From CALAGJ01 sp964293305 (GTDB lineage: Bacteria; Bacteroidota; Bacteroidia; Chitinophagales; Chitinophagaceae): a stretch of DNA of 64,000 bases. Shown piece after piece: positions 18,737-28,689 of this stretch. Location of the stretch: positions 62,001-126,000 of the forward strand of contig CAXYYO010000001.1 in NCBI GenBank assembly GCA_964293305.1, written 5' to 3'. The position numbers and the translations under genes are program-made. The notes below the pieces were generated by a model that was given only the letters and a program-made list of their open reading frames with translations, was not told where the DNA came from and made no database searches. The first letter of the stretch is position 1, and each line of letters begins with the position of its first letter.

Positions 18737-21700
18737 TTATCTTAATAAAGTTACATTGCCTTTTCTACTCAGTATTATACCATTATCACACATCACATCT
18801 ATTACATACACATATACATCTGCCATTTGTACTTGATTATTATATCTTCCATTCCAGCCTGCATTTGCATCGTTGGCCAGTAGGTTTGTTTGTTCAAATA
18901 CTACCTGCCCCCATCGGTTAAATACCCTAAGCGATTTTATATTTAATAAACCATTTCCTCTTGGATAAAACACATCATTCATGCCATCATTATTTGGAGA
19001 GAATGTATTTGGAATAAATAGGTTTTCATTTTTGCACAATACATTTACTGTAATCTGTGTGCTGTTTGTGCATCCACCTGCATTTGAAACTGTTAGTGTA
19101 TAAGTGGCAGCGCCACGAGGTTGTATCAAAGGTGCTTTGCAATCAGTACAGGATAAGCCAGTAGGAGGTGCCCATTGCCAAGTAGTTACATCAGTTGAAT
19201 TAACCACTGAAGGGGTATAATTTTCACCCGCATTTAAAGTGATGATAGGTGTAGCAATTGATACTTGGGGTATTGGGAAAACTGTTATTTTAAAATCTGC
19301 ACTATCTCTAAAACATCCCAATCTATCGGTACCTGTTACCTGATAGGTGGTAGTAATATTTGGGGTAAAAATTGGTGCTTGCGTATTAATATTTGAAACA
19401 CCTATTGGCGGTTGCCATAAATAAATATCAGCACCGGAGGCACTTGCTTTTAGCATATTTCCCTCGCATAATGTATCTGCGGGTGGCGGTATTAATTGAA
19501 AAGGTGTTATAACAGCAATTGTTACTGAATCCAATGCTTTGCATCCATTTAGGTCTGTACCTGTTACATAAAATGTTTCCGTAAATGAAGGGGCAGTTAT
19601 TGGTGCTGCACAATCTATACAAGATAATGCATTGCTATTGCGCCAGCTATACCTTAATGCACCCTCTGCGGGAAGGAGTATTGTGTTGCCTTGGCATATC
19701 GTTTCATCTGGAATGGTAGATACAATTGGTAAGCCATATATAATTACTTGATCATAAACTGTATCAGTGCATCCCTTTATTCCAGAGGCTATTAAACTTA
19801 CATCATATGTACCGGGTTGCTCATACAAATAAACCATTTGCTTTTGCAATACACTATCACCAGTTCCTGTTTTCCATTTCCAGGCAACTGCCGTATTTTT
19901 TGTATCCAAAGCATTAAAAAGAATTGGTTCCCCCAAACAAGCTGATGGAGTAATAGATGGAATTATTTGTGGTGTTGCCTCAAAGTCAATATGAATCAAA
20001 CTGTCTTTAATAATTTCACAACCACTTTTCGTAGTTACTTTTAGACGAGTATTGTATATGCCTGTATCAGTATAAAAATGTTGATCGTTTGGCAGTAAAG
20101 AAGAATCTCCATCTCCAAAAAACCATTGGTAGGAAATGATATCATCGTCAAATGTTATACTATTTTGGGTAAATCCTACTTGTGCAGAATCGCAAAATGA
20201 TAAAATATTTGTATCGAAGCTAGCATCTGCACCTGTTACTCTTATTGTGTCCCCATTGATAACAGGTACTTGGCACCCTCCACCATCTTCAATAACTAAA
20301 CGGGGAGTATATACTCCTGTAGATGTGTAATTATACGTTATGGAATCAGTGTTTGTAATCGTTGTAGCTCCATTGCCAAAATCCCAAATAAATTTCAATG
20401 TGTTTTTTGCAATAGCTTTAAATTTTACTTCCAATGGATTACACCCTTGTAAAGGTGTGTAGGAAAGGATAGCTTCGGGTCCTTTTAGCACCATCTTTTT
20501 GATTAAAGTGTCGTAGCAAGTGCCATAACCAGTAGCTATCAGTTGTACTTCATAATCGCCGGGCTCAGTATAAATTTGAGAAGGATTGATTTCATTGGAG
20601 CTATTGCCATTGCCAAAATCCCAAAACCATTCTGTAGTATGCTGTGAGGCATCATTTAATTGAATTGTAGCTGGTGGGCAAAGGAAGAATGTATCAGATA
20701 AATTGAACTGAGCAACTGGATCTGCAATCGTGATGTAGTTCTTTTTTTCAAGGCTATCTATGCAGCCATAAATGTCCTTTATCTTTAAACTTATTGTATA
20801 AATACCTTCATTTATATATACATGTTTAGGCTCTGGATTTTGACTGGTAATGCCATCTCCAAAATCCCAAAAATAGAGCGGCGATAAAGCATTGACTGAG
20901 TCAATAAATTGCACCCTATAATCTGTACAACTCAATAAGTTTTCCGCCGAAAAATTTGCAATAGGGTCTGTAATCTCAATACCTTTTGGCTTATACATGC
21001 TATCCATGCAACCATTGTTGTCAAATACTTTCATGAGTACATCGTACTGACCTCTAGCAGTATATAAATGCTCAAATGGGGGTGAGGTATAGGATTGAAT
21101 CGTATTGTCGCCATAATTCCATTCCCACTTTATGAGTGGGTGTAATCCATCAGTTATTGTTTCATCTTGAAATATGATAGTAGTATTTTCACAACCTCCA
21201 TCATTATTAGAAAACCCTGCCTGTGGCCCATAGATGGTAATATTGATTCCATTGCTAACAGTATCTACACATCCATTAATATCTTTTACTAATAGTGTTG
21301 GGTAGTATATGCCGGCTGCTGTGTAAGCATGCAATACTGTGTCATATAAAGCACTAAACCCTGAACTTATCTGGTCTCCAAAATCCCAGTTGAAAGCCAT
21401 AATACTATAAGGATTATAATTGGTAACATTGAATTGTACCGTATCATATTTACAATAGTTTGTTTTTATGGGGCGATAGTCAAAGCCGGGCTTCTCATCA
21501 ATAACTTTTATTTCTTCTGTATTGGTATAATCACATGCGCCATTTGTTACGGTGAGGCTTACCTGGTAGGTGCCGGTATCTTGGTATAAATGTGTCGGAT
21601 TTTGATCTGTAGTCGTAGACCCATCACCAAAATCCCAGAACCAGGTTTGCGGTGCGATTGAACTATCCAAAAATTTTATATTGTATGGGTTGCTACAGGG

Positions 21701-23539
21701 TATTATTTTTTTGAAACGAGCCACCGGTGGGAGGGTGTAGATATAATCCAATTTAGTAATGGTATCATAGCAGCCATTGCTGGACACAATAAGTTGTATA
21801 GTAAAATATCCGGTGTCTGTATAAATATGCTCGGGGTTTTGTTCAGTTGACGTATTTCCATCTCCAAAATCCCAAAACCAATCGGTTACGTTTCCATTAC
21901 TTGCATCTGAAAAAACGACCATTGTATCAGCACAACCTTTTCTTGGATCTGCAGAAAACATTGCATTTGGCTTATTGCCAACCAGTACTGCATCAGCCAT
22001 AAAAAGAGTATCTGCACAACCACTCACGGTCGTTACAATCAAACGCACATTATAATTACCTACATTGTTATAAATATGTGTAGGCGTTTGTGCAGTTGAA
22101 GTATTTCCATCACCAAATGTCCATAGCCAAGCATTAATAGGTTCAGGACTTTGGATTTTTGCTTTTAGCTGCACTGTTACAGGTGCGCATCCGGAAGTAG
22201 GCAATGTTTCAAATGAAAGAATTTCCGGAGGGCCTAATTTTACAATTCCTATTTTTTGAATGGTATCACTACATCCATTGGCATTTATGGCGGTAAGGGT
22301 TACAGAAAAATTGCCAACAGTAGTATATGTATGTGTTGGATTAAGCCCACCTGTGATGGTGCCATCACCAAAATCCCATGAATAGTTGGTAGCACCCACT
22401 GAATTATTTTGAAAACTAACTGTAAGTGGTGGGTTGCAGCTGGCATTGTTTCCAGATACAGAAAAATCTGCTGTTGGCTTGTTAGTTACTTTGATATTTC
22501 TACGAATTATATTTGTACATGTACCAAAATCTGCTGTATAACTTATTTGATATACACCTTCAGCTATGAATTGATGCTGTATTATAAGACCAGTATCTAC
22601 AGTGCCATCCCCAAAATCCCAATAACCATTAATGGCTGCAGGAATAGAAGTATCTCTAAAACTGATTATTTCATTTACACAATTGTTGGTACTTGTTGTG
22701 AAGTCTGCTTTAGTACTACCGATAGCGATAACTGCTTTTGCAGTATCACTGCATCCTTCTATGCTTGTAGCTGTAAGAGAAACAGCAAAATTTCCAGATG
22801 TATTATATGTATGCGATGGGTTGAATTGAGTACTATTTGTGCCATCCCCAAACTGCCATTGCCACTTACTGTCCGGTTTTGATTTTGTTGTATTAGTAAA
22901 ATTTACCAATGCTGGTGGCTTACATACACTGGTATAATTATAATCAAATGATGCATTTGGGCTAAATAGCACTTGGATGAAATCTTTTTGCTGCAGCGTT
23001 TGTCTGCACCCAGCACTATTTGTAACTGTTAGGGTAGCTGAGAAGGTATCTGATGTAATATAAGTATGTATTGGATTCTGCTCTGTTGATGTATTTCCAT
23101 CCCCAAAATCCCAATTCCAACCGGTAATGCTACCACCTAGGGGATTTGATAAATCTTGAAAAGAGACATTAAGAGGAGCGCATCCTGTTTTATTTTGTGC
23201 TTCAAAATCTACAATAGCTTTTGCAGAAACGGTGATGTAATTTATACGGGTAATGGAATCGGCTCCATTTGTATTTTTTACTTTTAGTTTAATGGAATAG
23301 ATGCCAGGGTTTACATAGATTACTCCGGGGTTTTGAAGTGTAGATATACTACCATTTCCTAAGTCCCAAAACCACTCTGTAGGCCCTCCCGTACTTTCGT
23401 CAGTAAACTGCACCAATAAAGGGCTACAGCCTGATGTGATTAAGGCAGAAAATACCGCTTTTGGCTGCGCAATTGCGTAGTCATTACTAAGTAAACCAAA
23501 TAGAAAGAGAATGGCATATTGCCATATACTGTTTCTCAT
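18737..23539 (-). CDS. PKD-repeat surface protein with gliding-motility-type (type B) C-terminus
   Basis: This 1600-residue secreted protein has a signal peptide (cleavage probably after AIA, about residue 24). About fifteen PKD-like domains follow, each marked by a WxFGDG core such as WFWDFGDGN, and most begin with a Cys-containing strand. After two or three divergent repeats (about 1290-1500) comes the CHU_C/gliding-motility-associated tail: FIPNTFSPNNDGMNDVFYPRG, then FNRWGQVVFE, near 1515-1600. This is the type B T9SS signal. The role is probably adhesion or a surface filament; no enzyme motif is visible. The PorP/SprF gene follows on the same strand. Confidence 0.9.
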   Translation of the reverse strand: MRNSIWQYAILFLFGLLSNDYAIAQPKAVFSALITSGCSPLLVQFTDESTGGPTEWFWDLGNGSISTLQNPGVIYVNPGIYSIKLKVKNTNGADSITRINYITVSAKAIVDFEAQNKTGCAPLNVSFQDLSNPLGGSITGWNWDFGDGNTSTEQNPIHTYITSDTFSATLTVTNSAGCRQTLQQKDFIQVLFSPNASFDYNYTSVCKPPALVNFTNTTKSKPDSKWQWQFGDGTNSTQFNPSHTYNTSGNFAVSLTATSIEGCSDTAKAVIAIGSTKADFTTSTNNCVNEIISFRDTSIPAAINGYWDFGDGTVDTGLIIQHQFIAEGVYQISYTADFGTCTNIIRRNIKVTNKPTADFSVSGNNASCNPPLTVSFQNNSVGATNYSWDFGDGTITGGLNPTHTYTTVGNFSVTLTAINANGCSDTIQKIGIVKLGPPEILSFETLPTSGCAPVTVQLKAKIQSPEPINAWLWTFGDGNTSTAQTPTHIYNNVGNYNVRLIVTTVSGCADTLFMADAVLVGNKPNAMFSADPRKGCADTMVVFSDASNGNVTDWFWDFGDGNTSTEQNPEHIYTDTGYFTIQLIVSSNGCYDTITKLDYIYTLPPVARFKKIIPCSNPYNIKFLDSSIAPQTWFWDFGDGSTTTDQNPTHLYQDTGTYQVSLTVTNGACDYTNTEEIKVIDEKPGFDYRPIKTNYCKYDTVQFNVTNYNPYSIMAFNWDFGDQISSGFSALYDTVLHAYTAAGIYYPTLLVKDINGCVDTVSNGINITIYGPQAGFSNNDGGCENTTIIFQDETITDGLHPLIKWEWNYGDNTIQSYTSPPFEHLYTARGQYDVLMKVFDNNGCMDSMYKPKGIEITDPIANFSAENLLSCTDYRVQFIDSVNALSPLYFWDFGDGITSQNPEPKHVYINEGIYTISLKIKDIYGCIDSLEKKNYITIADPVAQFNLSDTFFLCPPATIQLNDASQHTTEWFWDFGNGNSSNEINPSQIYTEPGDYEVQLIATGYGTCYDTLIKKMVLKGPEAILSYTPLQGCNPLEVKFKAIAKNTLKFIWDFGNGATTITNTDSITYNYTSTGVYTPRLVIEDGGGCQVPVINGDTIRVTGADASFDTNILSFCDSAQVGFTQNSITFDDDIISYQWFFGDGDSSLLPNDQHFYTDTGIYNTRLKVTTKSGCEIIKDSLIHIDFEATPQIIPSITPSACLGEPILFNALDTKNTAVAWKWKTGTGDSVLQKQMVYLYEQPGTYDVSLIASGIKGCTDTVYDQVIIYGLPIVSTIPDETICQGNTILLPAEGALRYSWRNSNALSCIDCAAPITAPSFTETFYVTGTDLNGCKALDSVTIAVITPFQLIPPPADTLCEGNMLKASASGADIYLWQPPIGVSNINTQAPIFTPNITTTYQVTGTDRLGCFRDSADFKITVFPIPQVSIATPIITLNAGENYTPSVVNSTDVTTWQWAPPTGLSCTDCKAPLIQPRGAATYTLTVSNAGGCTNSTQITVNVLCKNENLFIPNTFSPNNDGMNDVFYPRGNGLLNIKSLRVFNRWGQVVFEQTNLLANDANAGWNGRYNNQVQMADVYVYVIDVMCDNGIILSRKGNVTLLR

Positions 23540-23879
23540 TAGGATGGATTTGAATTTTTATTTAGTAGCAATTATTAAACCAAAATGTTAAATGATTTTA
23601 AAATAATATATAATCATTAAAATTTGGTAATTCAAATCAGTATTAATAACAAATCTAGAAATTATTAAAACATTTTTTTTTGGTGTTAATCCAAGTGCAG
23701 GAACCCCTTTGCATTTCTGGTTTGTAATAAAATTCAATTGCTTCATCTGCCCAAAACCAAATCGTGGAAAAGCAATAATAAATGCATATTGACCTATTCC
23801 AGATTAGGAAAAAAGCTTCATAAAATAAAAAAAGCTGTCTTGATAGACAGCTTTTTTAATATTGTGATCAGATTAGATG
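23540..23879. other. Intergenic region, only a terminator recognised
   Basis: This is a 340-bp AT-rich gap upstream of the PKD gene and downstream of yidC. It contains the terminator at 23828-23857 and presumably the PKD gene promoter. No gene was recognised. Confidence 0.6.
23828..23857 (-). terminator. Rho-independent terminator of yidC
   Basis: A 13-bp stem (AAAAAAGCTGTCT with AGACAGCTTTTTT) and a TGAT loop lie 22 bp past the yidC stop. T runs on both sides suggest it could act bidirectionally. Confidence 0.85.
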
Positions 23880-25736
23880 CTATTTCTTCTTTGTCTGTTC
23901 TTTCATCTGCTGAATTTTCTTTTGTTGATCCGCTGTTTTTTCCATGATTTCCTGCCAGCGACTTTTCGGCTTTGTGGGTGCCGCTTTTCGTTTGGCTTCT
24001 ATATCTGCTAATATCTTATCATGATTTAGTATAAAACGCTGAATGATAAATTGTATAAGCAGTGTAATTACATTCGATACAGTATAATACCAGTTTAATG
24101 CACTCGGCAAACTGTTGAAGATGATAAACATGAATATGGGGAAAATGAAAGGCATATATTTCAGCATGGGGTTATTGGGGTCCGTTGCTGTCATATTCAT
24201 ATTATAAAGTGATATGAGAAAACTGGTTATTACTGCCAGCAGTGCAAAAAGACTGAGGTGATCCCCAATTACCCAAAGTTTTGTGCTCCATTTTGCTATT
24301 ATATCATAGGTTGACAAATCAGGTGCCCAGAAAAATGCCTGACCTCTAAGCGCAATATTTGAGTTGAAAAAACTATACAAGGCAAAGAATATGGGTATCT
24401 GTAAAAGCATAGGTAAACATCCGCCCAGTGGATTTACTCCAGCTTCTTTAAAAAGTTTCATTTGCTCCAAAGAAAACTGCTGTTGGTCACTTTCATGTTT
24501 TTTGCGAAGCGTATCAATTTCTGGTCTTAGTACTTTCATTTTGCTACCACTCAAGTAACTTCTATAGGTAAGAGGACTCGTAACCAACCGAATAAAAATG
24601 GTTAACAAAGCTATCACCCAGCCATAACTGCTTATAAATCCTTCAAAGAAATTAAACACAGGCATGATGATGTATTTGTTGATGGGCCTTACAAAAGAGT
24701 ATAAATCCCTACCCAAGTTGATGATTTTTTCCATCTCAGGGTAGGCTTCCTGTAGCCTGTTGTATTCATTAGGACCATAATACAACTCCATGGGTACGGA
24801 TACTGTATTTGATGCAGGTAGTTTCATCTGTAAGTTTGCAGAAACAATTCCTACGGTGTTTGAGCTATCTTCTTCAGAACGGGTCCAATTAAGTTTACCA
24901 TCGTTGAAACTATTTTTTGATATGAGTGTGGTATTGAAAAACTGCTGTACAGAACTAATCCATTGCACTGGTTGCTCAAATGTCTTTTCTGTTTTTGCTG
25001 AAATATAATCAAACTCATTACCTTCAGAAAAGCAAACATTGCTCACTCTTCTTTCATAGTCCACGGCGGCTTCATGTTGTATGAGCATAGCGCCATATTG
25101 AAAATTAAGTGTTTGCGCTGTAAGTAATGAATTGGCACCATTTATAGAAATGTTCCATTCCATTTTATATTCTCCCGGCTTTACAAGGTACTGGTGTTGT
25201 ATATTATTTCCGGCAGCATCTTTAAGTGTATAAGTGATGGATTGGCTACCATCCGTATTTTTTAATACTGACCCTGCTTCAAAAAATAAATCAGTAGAAG
25301 CGGCACTTTTATTATTTCCAGTATTAATGGTATAAGAGACTTTGTCCTTATCTGTACCACCCAATACAACAAGCTTTGCATCATTACTTTTATATTGCTT
25401 TAATTCCACTTGTTTTAGACTACCACCTTTATTACTAAAGCTGGCTTTCATGAGGTCGTTTTCTATGGTTATTACCTGCTCTGTACCAAAGGCGGCAGTA
25501 TTGAATCCACCGGCCCCGCCAATTTTACTAAGGCTGTCTGCTACAAGGCTATCTTTATGTGCTGTTTCCTTTTGCTGTGGGGTTATTTTTTTGGCATCTG
25601 CAAGTGCTGTGGAGTCTGCTATCCTTTTTTTGTCAACAGCCAAAGCTTGCTGCTCCCTATTAGTGTACCAGAAAAATAGGAAAAACAAAAGTCCTAAAAG
25701 CACAATACCAATGACCGAGTTCTTATCTGTGTTCAT
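23880..25736 (-). CDS. yidC: Membrane protein insertase YidC
   Basis: The 618-residue YidC/Oxa1 insertase integrates inner-membrane proteins with or without SecYEG. It shows the Bacteroidota long form: an N-terminal membrane anchor (about 9-24, GIVLLGLLFFLFFWYT), a large periplasmic beta-domain (about 75-350), and the conserved five-helix core (about 365-570). In the core are YGWVIALLTIFIRLVTSPLTYRS with the expected hydrophilic-groove Arg, GGCLPMLLQIPIFFALYSFF, and the final helices. A basic, Lys-rich tail (about 575-618) is typical for ribosome contact. It is divergent from gldB. Confidence 0.95.
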   Translation of the reverse strand: MNTDKNSVIGIVLLGLLFFLFFWYTNREQQALAVDKKRIADSTALADAKKITPQQKETAHKDSLVADSLSKIGGAGGFNTAAFGTEQVITIENDLMKASFSNKGGSLKQVELKQYKSNDAKLVVLGGTDKDKVSYTINTGNNKSAASTDLFFEAGSVLKNTDGSQSITYTLKDAAGNNIQHQYLVKPGEYKMEWNISINGANSLLTAQTLNFQYGAMLIQHEAAVDYERRVSNVCFSEGNEFDYISAKTEKTFEQPVQWISSVQQFFNTTLISKNSFNDGKLNWTRSEEDSSNTVGIVSANLQMKLPASNTVSVPMELYYGPNEYNRLQEAYPEMEKIINLGRDLYSFVRPINKYIIMPVFNFFEGFISSYGWVIALLTIFIRLVTSPLTYRSYLSGSKMKVLRPEIDTLRKKHESDQQQFSLEQMKLFKEAGVNPLGGCLPMLLQIPIFFALYSFFNSNIALRGQAFFWAPDLSTYDIIAKWSTKLWVIGDHLSLFALLAVITSFLISLYNMNMTATDPNNPMLKYMPFIFPIFMFIIFNSLPSALNWYYTVSNVITLLIQFIIQRFILNHDKILADIEAKRKAAPTKPKSRWQEIMEKTADQQKKIQQMKEQTKKK

Positions 25737-25826
25737 GTTATTTTTTTGGAAATGGCCGCAAAGGTAGGGTTTGGGATTGAGGTTTTATAAGCTGTTTATA
25801 CAGCTAAACCTTATTTTGCTCCGCTT

Positions 25827-26834
25827 ATGTATCGATTCATTAGTTATCTGTTTGTAAGTTTTTTGTATTTGTCCTGTACGGACAATGCTCCTGCACCAGA
25901 TGTTTCTGCCATAGAAATCAATATTGCTGAAGGTAGGTTTGAAAATAGTTTCTTCTTGGGTGATAGTATCCTTACCAAAGCAAAAATGGATAGTTTGGAG
26001 GCTACTTATGAAAGTTTCTTACAGGATTTTTTGTATGGTATTCTCAACGTACCAAAGCAGCAGGATAGTGCATTGATGTACGCAAGTATCTTTAAAAAAG
26101 AATATACTCCATTGTGGCTTGATGTTTCAAAGAAATTTGCAAATATCAATTCATACAAAAAAGAGTTGATAAAGGCATTGCAATATGTACATTATTATTT
26201 TCCCGAGTATGCCCTTCCAGCATCCTTTATTACATTTATTGGGCCAGCAACCGGCTATTCAAATATCCTCACTCAGCAAGGCATTGCAGTGGGACTTCAA
26301 TTGTATATGGGACAGGAATATCCTCTCTACCAACAATCATTTTTCAGAGAAATTTATCCTATGTATTTACATCGTAGGTTTTCACCAGCATATATCATAC
26401 CCGATGCAATAAAAAATATTGTAAATGAAATAGTGGAAACGCCTTCGGAAGATCATTCACTGCTTGCAGGAATGATGGATGCCGGAAAAAAAATGTATGT
26501 ATTAAAACTACTCCTTCCTAATACCGCAGACAGCTTGCTTTCTGGCTATACAGGGCAACAGCTTGAGGATTGCAAAGCCAGTGAAAGACAGATCTGGGAT
26601 TTCTTTTTGAAAAATAATTTATTATTTGAATCAGATCCTTTGATGATAAAACCATACCTCACAGATGGTCCAAATACGGCAGAATTGGGGCCCAGTAGCC
26701 CGGGCAATATTGGCCTTTTTCTGGGTTGGCAAATGGTAAATAAATGGATGTCCACACATAGCGATATCAACCTAGAGACAATGCTACAAAAACCTGCCCA
26801 TGACATGTATACTGAATCAAAATACAAACCTTAA
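25827..26834 (+). CDS. gldB: GldB-like gliding motility lipoprotein
   Basis: The 335-residue product has a lipoprotein signal peptide with lipobox LYLSC (Cys17). After it comes IEINIAEGRFENSFF, the RFE..FF opening that I associate with GldB. GldB is required for gliding in Flavobacterium and is widespread in Bacteroidota that do not glide, so presence does not prove motility. The body is predicted soluble and periplasmic, with no metal or catalytic motif I can name. It is divergent from yidC (90-bp gap), with a near-consensus -7 element TTATTTTG about 10 bp before the ATG. Confidence 0.78.
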   Translation: MYRFISYLFVSFLYLSCTDNAPAPDVSAIEINIAEGRFENSFFLGDSILTKAKMDSLEATYESFLQDFLYGILNVPKQQDSALMYASIFKKEYTPLWLDVSKKFANINSYKKELIKALQYVHYYFPEYALPASFITFIGPATGYSNILTQQGIAVGLQLYMGQEYPLYQQSFFREIYPMYLHRRFSPAYIIPDAIKNIVNEIVETPSEDHSLLAGMMDAGKKMYVLKLLLPNTADSLLSGYTGQQLEDCKASERQIWDFFLKNNLLFESDPLMIKPYLTDGPNTAELGPSSPGNIGLFLGWQMVNKWMSTHSDINLETMLQKPAHDMYTESKYKP

Positions 26835-26947
26835 AAGAGTGTATTCAAGGATAGATATAATGAGGATGATGCATTTAGAAATTATAGCCTTAGAATTATT
26901 GAACCACTTCAAAATAGTTTAACCCTATCTTAGCTCCAAACTATACT

Positions 26948-27469
26948 ATGTTTACAAAAACAGATATTGAAAAATATTTTGTAGCCGAAAAACAGGAAAG
27001 CCTAGTGTTTCTGATTATTGGCATAGTAGCATTGCTTACTGCTGCTGGATTGCTGGCATTTGCTAAATCAACCTATTTAAAAGGTGCTGCCATACCGCTA
27101 ATTGTTATAGGTTTAATACAGGTGTCAGTAGGTTATACTATTTTCAAACGAAGCGATGGAGACCGCAGCAGAAATGTATATGCCTATGACATGAATCCCA
27201 TGGATTTAAAAGAAAAGGAATTGCCCAGGATGCAAAAAGTAAACAAAAATTTCGTCATTATAAGGTGGGTGGAAATGGCATTGGCTACTGCAGGCATTTT
27301 TATTTTATTCTATTATAGCAATGATGCTTCAAAAGTATTTTTAACCGGAGTTGGGCTCACACTCACTATACAAGCCATTATCATGCTGGGGGCTGATTAT
27401 TTTGCAGAAAAAAGAGCAAAAATTTATACGACAGGTATTGAAGCATTCATCAGCGAAAAGAAATTTTAA
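26948..27469 (+). CDS. Inner-membrane protein of unknown function
   Basis: The 173-residue product has four likely membrane helices: about 19-39 (SLVFLIIGIVALLTAAGLLAF), 45-65, 105-123 and 130-150. A charged middle loop (RSDGDRSRNVYAYDMNP) separates the pairs. I do not recognise a named family. Its stop codon overlaps the start of the next gene by one base, so the two are translationally linked. The overlap is the only functional clue. Confidence 0.7.
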   Translation: MFTKTDIEKYFVAEKQESLVFLIIGIVALLTAAGLLAFAKSTYLKGAAIPLIVIGLIQVSVGYTIFKRSDGDRSRNVYAYDMNPMDLKEKELPRMQKVNKNFVIIRWVEMALATAGIFILFYYSNDASKVFLTGVGLTLTIQAIIMLGADYFAEKRAKIYTTGIEAFISEKKF

Positions 27470-28653
27470 TGCTCTCTTTTAAACTGAATCGTAAGCATTT
27501 TATAAATACCCCTTTAAAAAATATTTTTCTCTTATGCTTTTGTAGCATTTGCCTATCCGTGCATGCCGCTGATACCCTTACAGTAAGTAGATTACTCAAT
27601 CGAATATTGAGTTTGTCCATTAATAATAATCATGATGATATAGTTGGGATACTTCCATCCTTCATAAATGACGTGTCAAGATATAGTGAACAAAAAAAGG
27701 ACTGCACCATTTTTTATAATCTCATTACAGCTCAAATACTTCAACAGTATTCCTCAAAGTTATCTGAACAAGATCAACAAAAAGCGGACTCATTTATTCA
27801 AACAACAAAAAATTGTTTGCCCCATTTTCAAAATAATTCCGGAAGACCAACCTGGAATTTTTGGCGCACTGATACAATATTTACTTTTCCATATAGCTGG
27901 TGGATACCTGCTTTGCGAGGTAATATAACCCTGCCGGATGATATGGATGATACCGTTTTGACTATACCATTACTTCAAACTGATGATAGTACTGCCATTG
28001 CAGTGCACCAATTGATGCAGCGATATACTAATCAGAAAAAATTACAAACAACGAATACTGCCTACCATGAATTTAAAGCATACTCTGCATGGTTTGGAAA
28101 AAAATTTCCGGTAGTGTTTGATGTATCTGTGCTCTGCAATATATTGCAGTTTGTACACAATTATCAACTGCCCATGAGTAGTGCCGATACGGCTAGTATT
28201 CAGTTCATCATCCAAACGATTCAGCGCAAAGACTATAAAAAAAGACCTGCTTTTATATCGCCCTATTATCCGGAGGAGGCAATTGTTATTTATCACTATT
28301 CAAAGTTATTACAGACTCATGGCTACAATGATTTAGAGCCATTCAGGAAATTATTGATTGACGCAGCAATAGGATTATTCAACCAAACGAATAATAAACT
28401 GGAGCAACTTATCCTTTCAAATGCCATTATGAAAATGGGAGGGCAGTCTCCTATATTGTATTCATTCAGCGAAGCTGTAATAAATGAAATTGAAAAAAAT
28501 GATTTTTCTTTTTTTACGGGAAATATTCCTTCATATTTTCAACATACCCTTAAAAGCATAAGCAACAGCCTACACTTACTTCAGTACAGACATTACTGCC
28601 CTGCATGGAATGATGCATTACTCATTGAAAATATTTTACTCAGAGAAAACTAA
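27469..28653 (+). CDS. Exported protein of unknown function, coupled to the upstream membrane protein
   Basis: The ATG overlaps the previous stop by one base. The 394-residue product has a signal peptide (about 1-33, FLLCFCSICLSVHAA), placing it in the periplasm or outer membrane. The remainder is helix-rich, with recurring hydrophobic heptads and no Cys-rich, metal or nucleotide motif. I cannot assign a family. The helical-repeat character could mean a scaffold or binding protein, but that is inference. Confidence 0.68.
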   Translation: MLSFKLNRKHFINTPLKNIFLLCFCSICLSVHAADTLTVSRLLNRILSLSINNNHDDIVGILPSFINDVSRYSEQKKDCTIFYNLITAQILQQYSSKLSEQDQQKADSFIQTTKNCLPHFQNNSGRPTWNFWRTDTIFTFPYSWWIPALRGNITLPDDMDDTVLTIPLLQTDDSTAIAVHQLMQRYTNQKKLQTTNTAYHEFKAYSAWFGKKFPVVFDVSVLCNILQFVHNYQLPMSSADTASIQFIIQTIQRKDYKKRPAFISPYYPEEAIVIYHYSKLLQTHGYNDLEPFRKLLIDAAIGLFNQTNNKLEQLILSNAIMKMGGQSPILYSFSEAVINEIEKNDFSFFTGNIPSYFQHTLKSISNSLHLLQYRHYCPAWNDALLIENILLREN

Positions 28654-28675
28654 TGCGCAAAAGCTTGTAGGTATT

Positions 28676-28683
28676 TATTTTTG
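28676..28683 (+). promoter_or_regulatory. -7 element TATTTTTG, YggS-family gene
   Basis: This is a perfect match to the Bacteroidota -7 consensus TAnnTTTG, ending 6 bp before the ATG at 28690. It implies a very short or absent 5' leader. No well-placed -33 element is obvious. Confidence 0.5.
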
Positions 28684-28689
28684 CAAACT

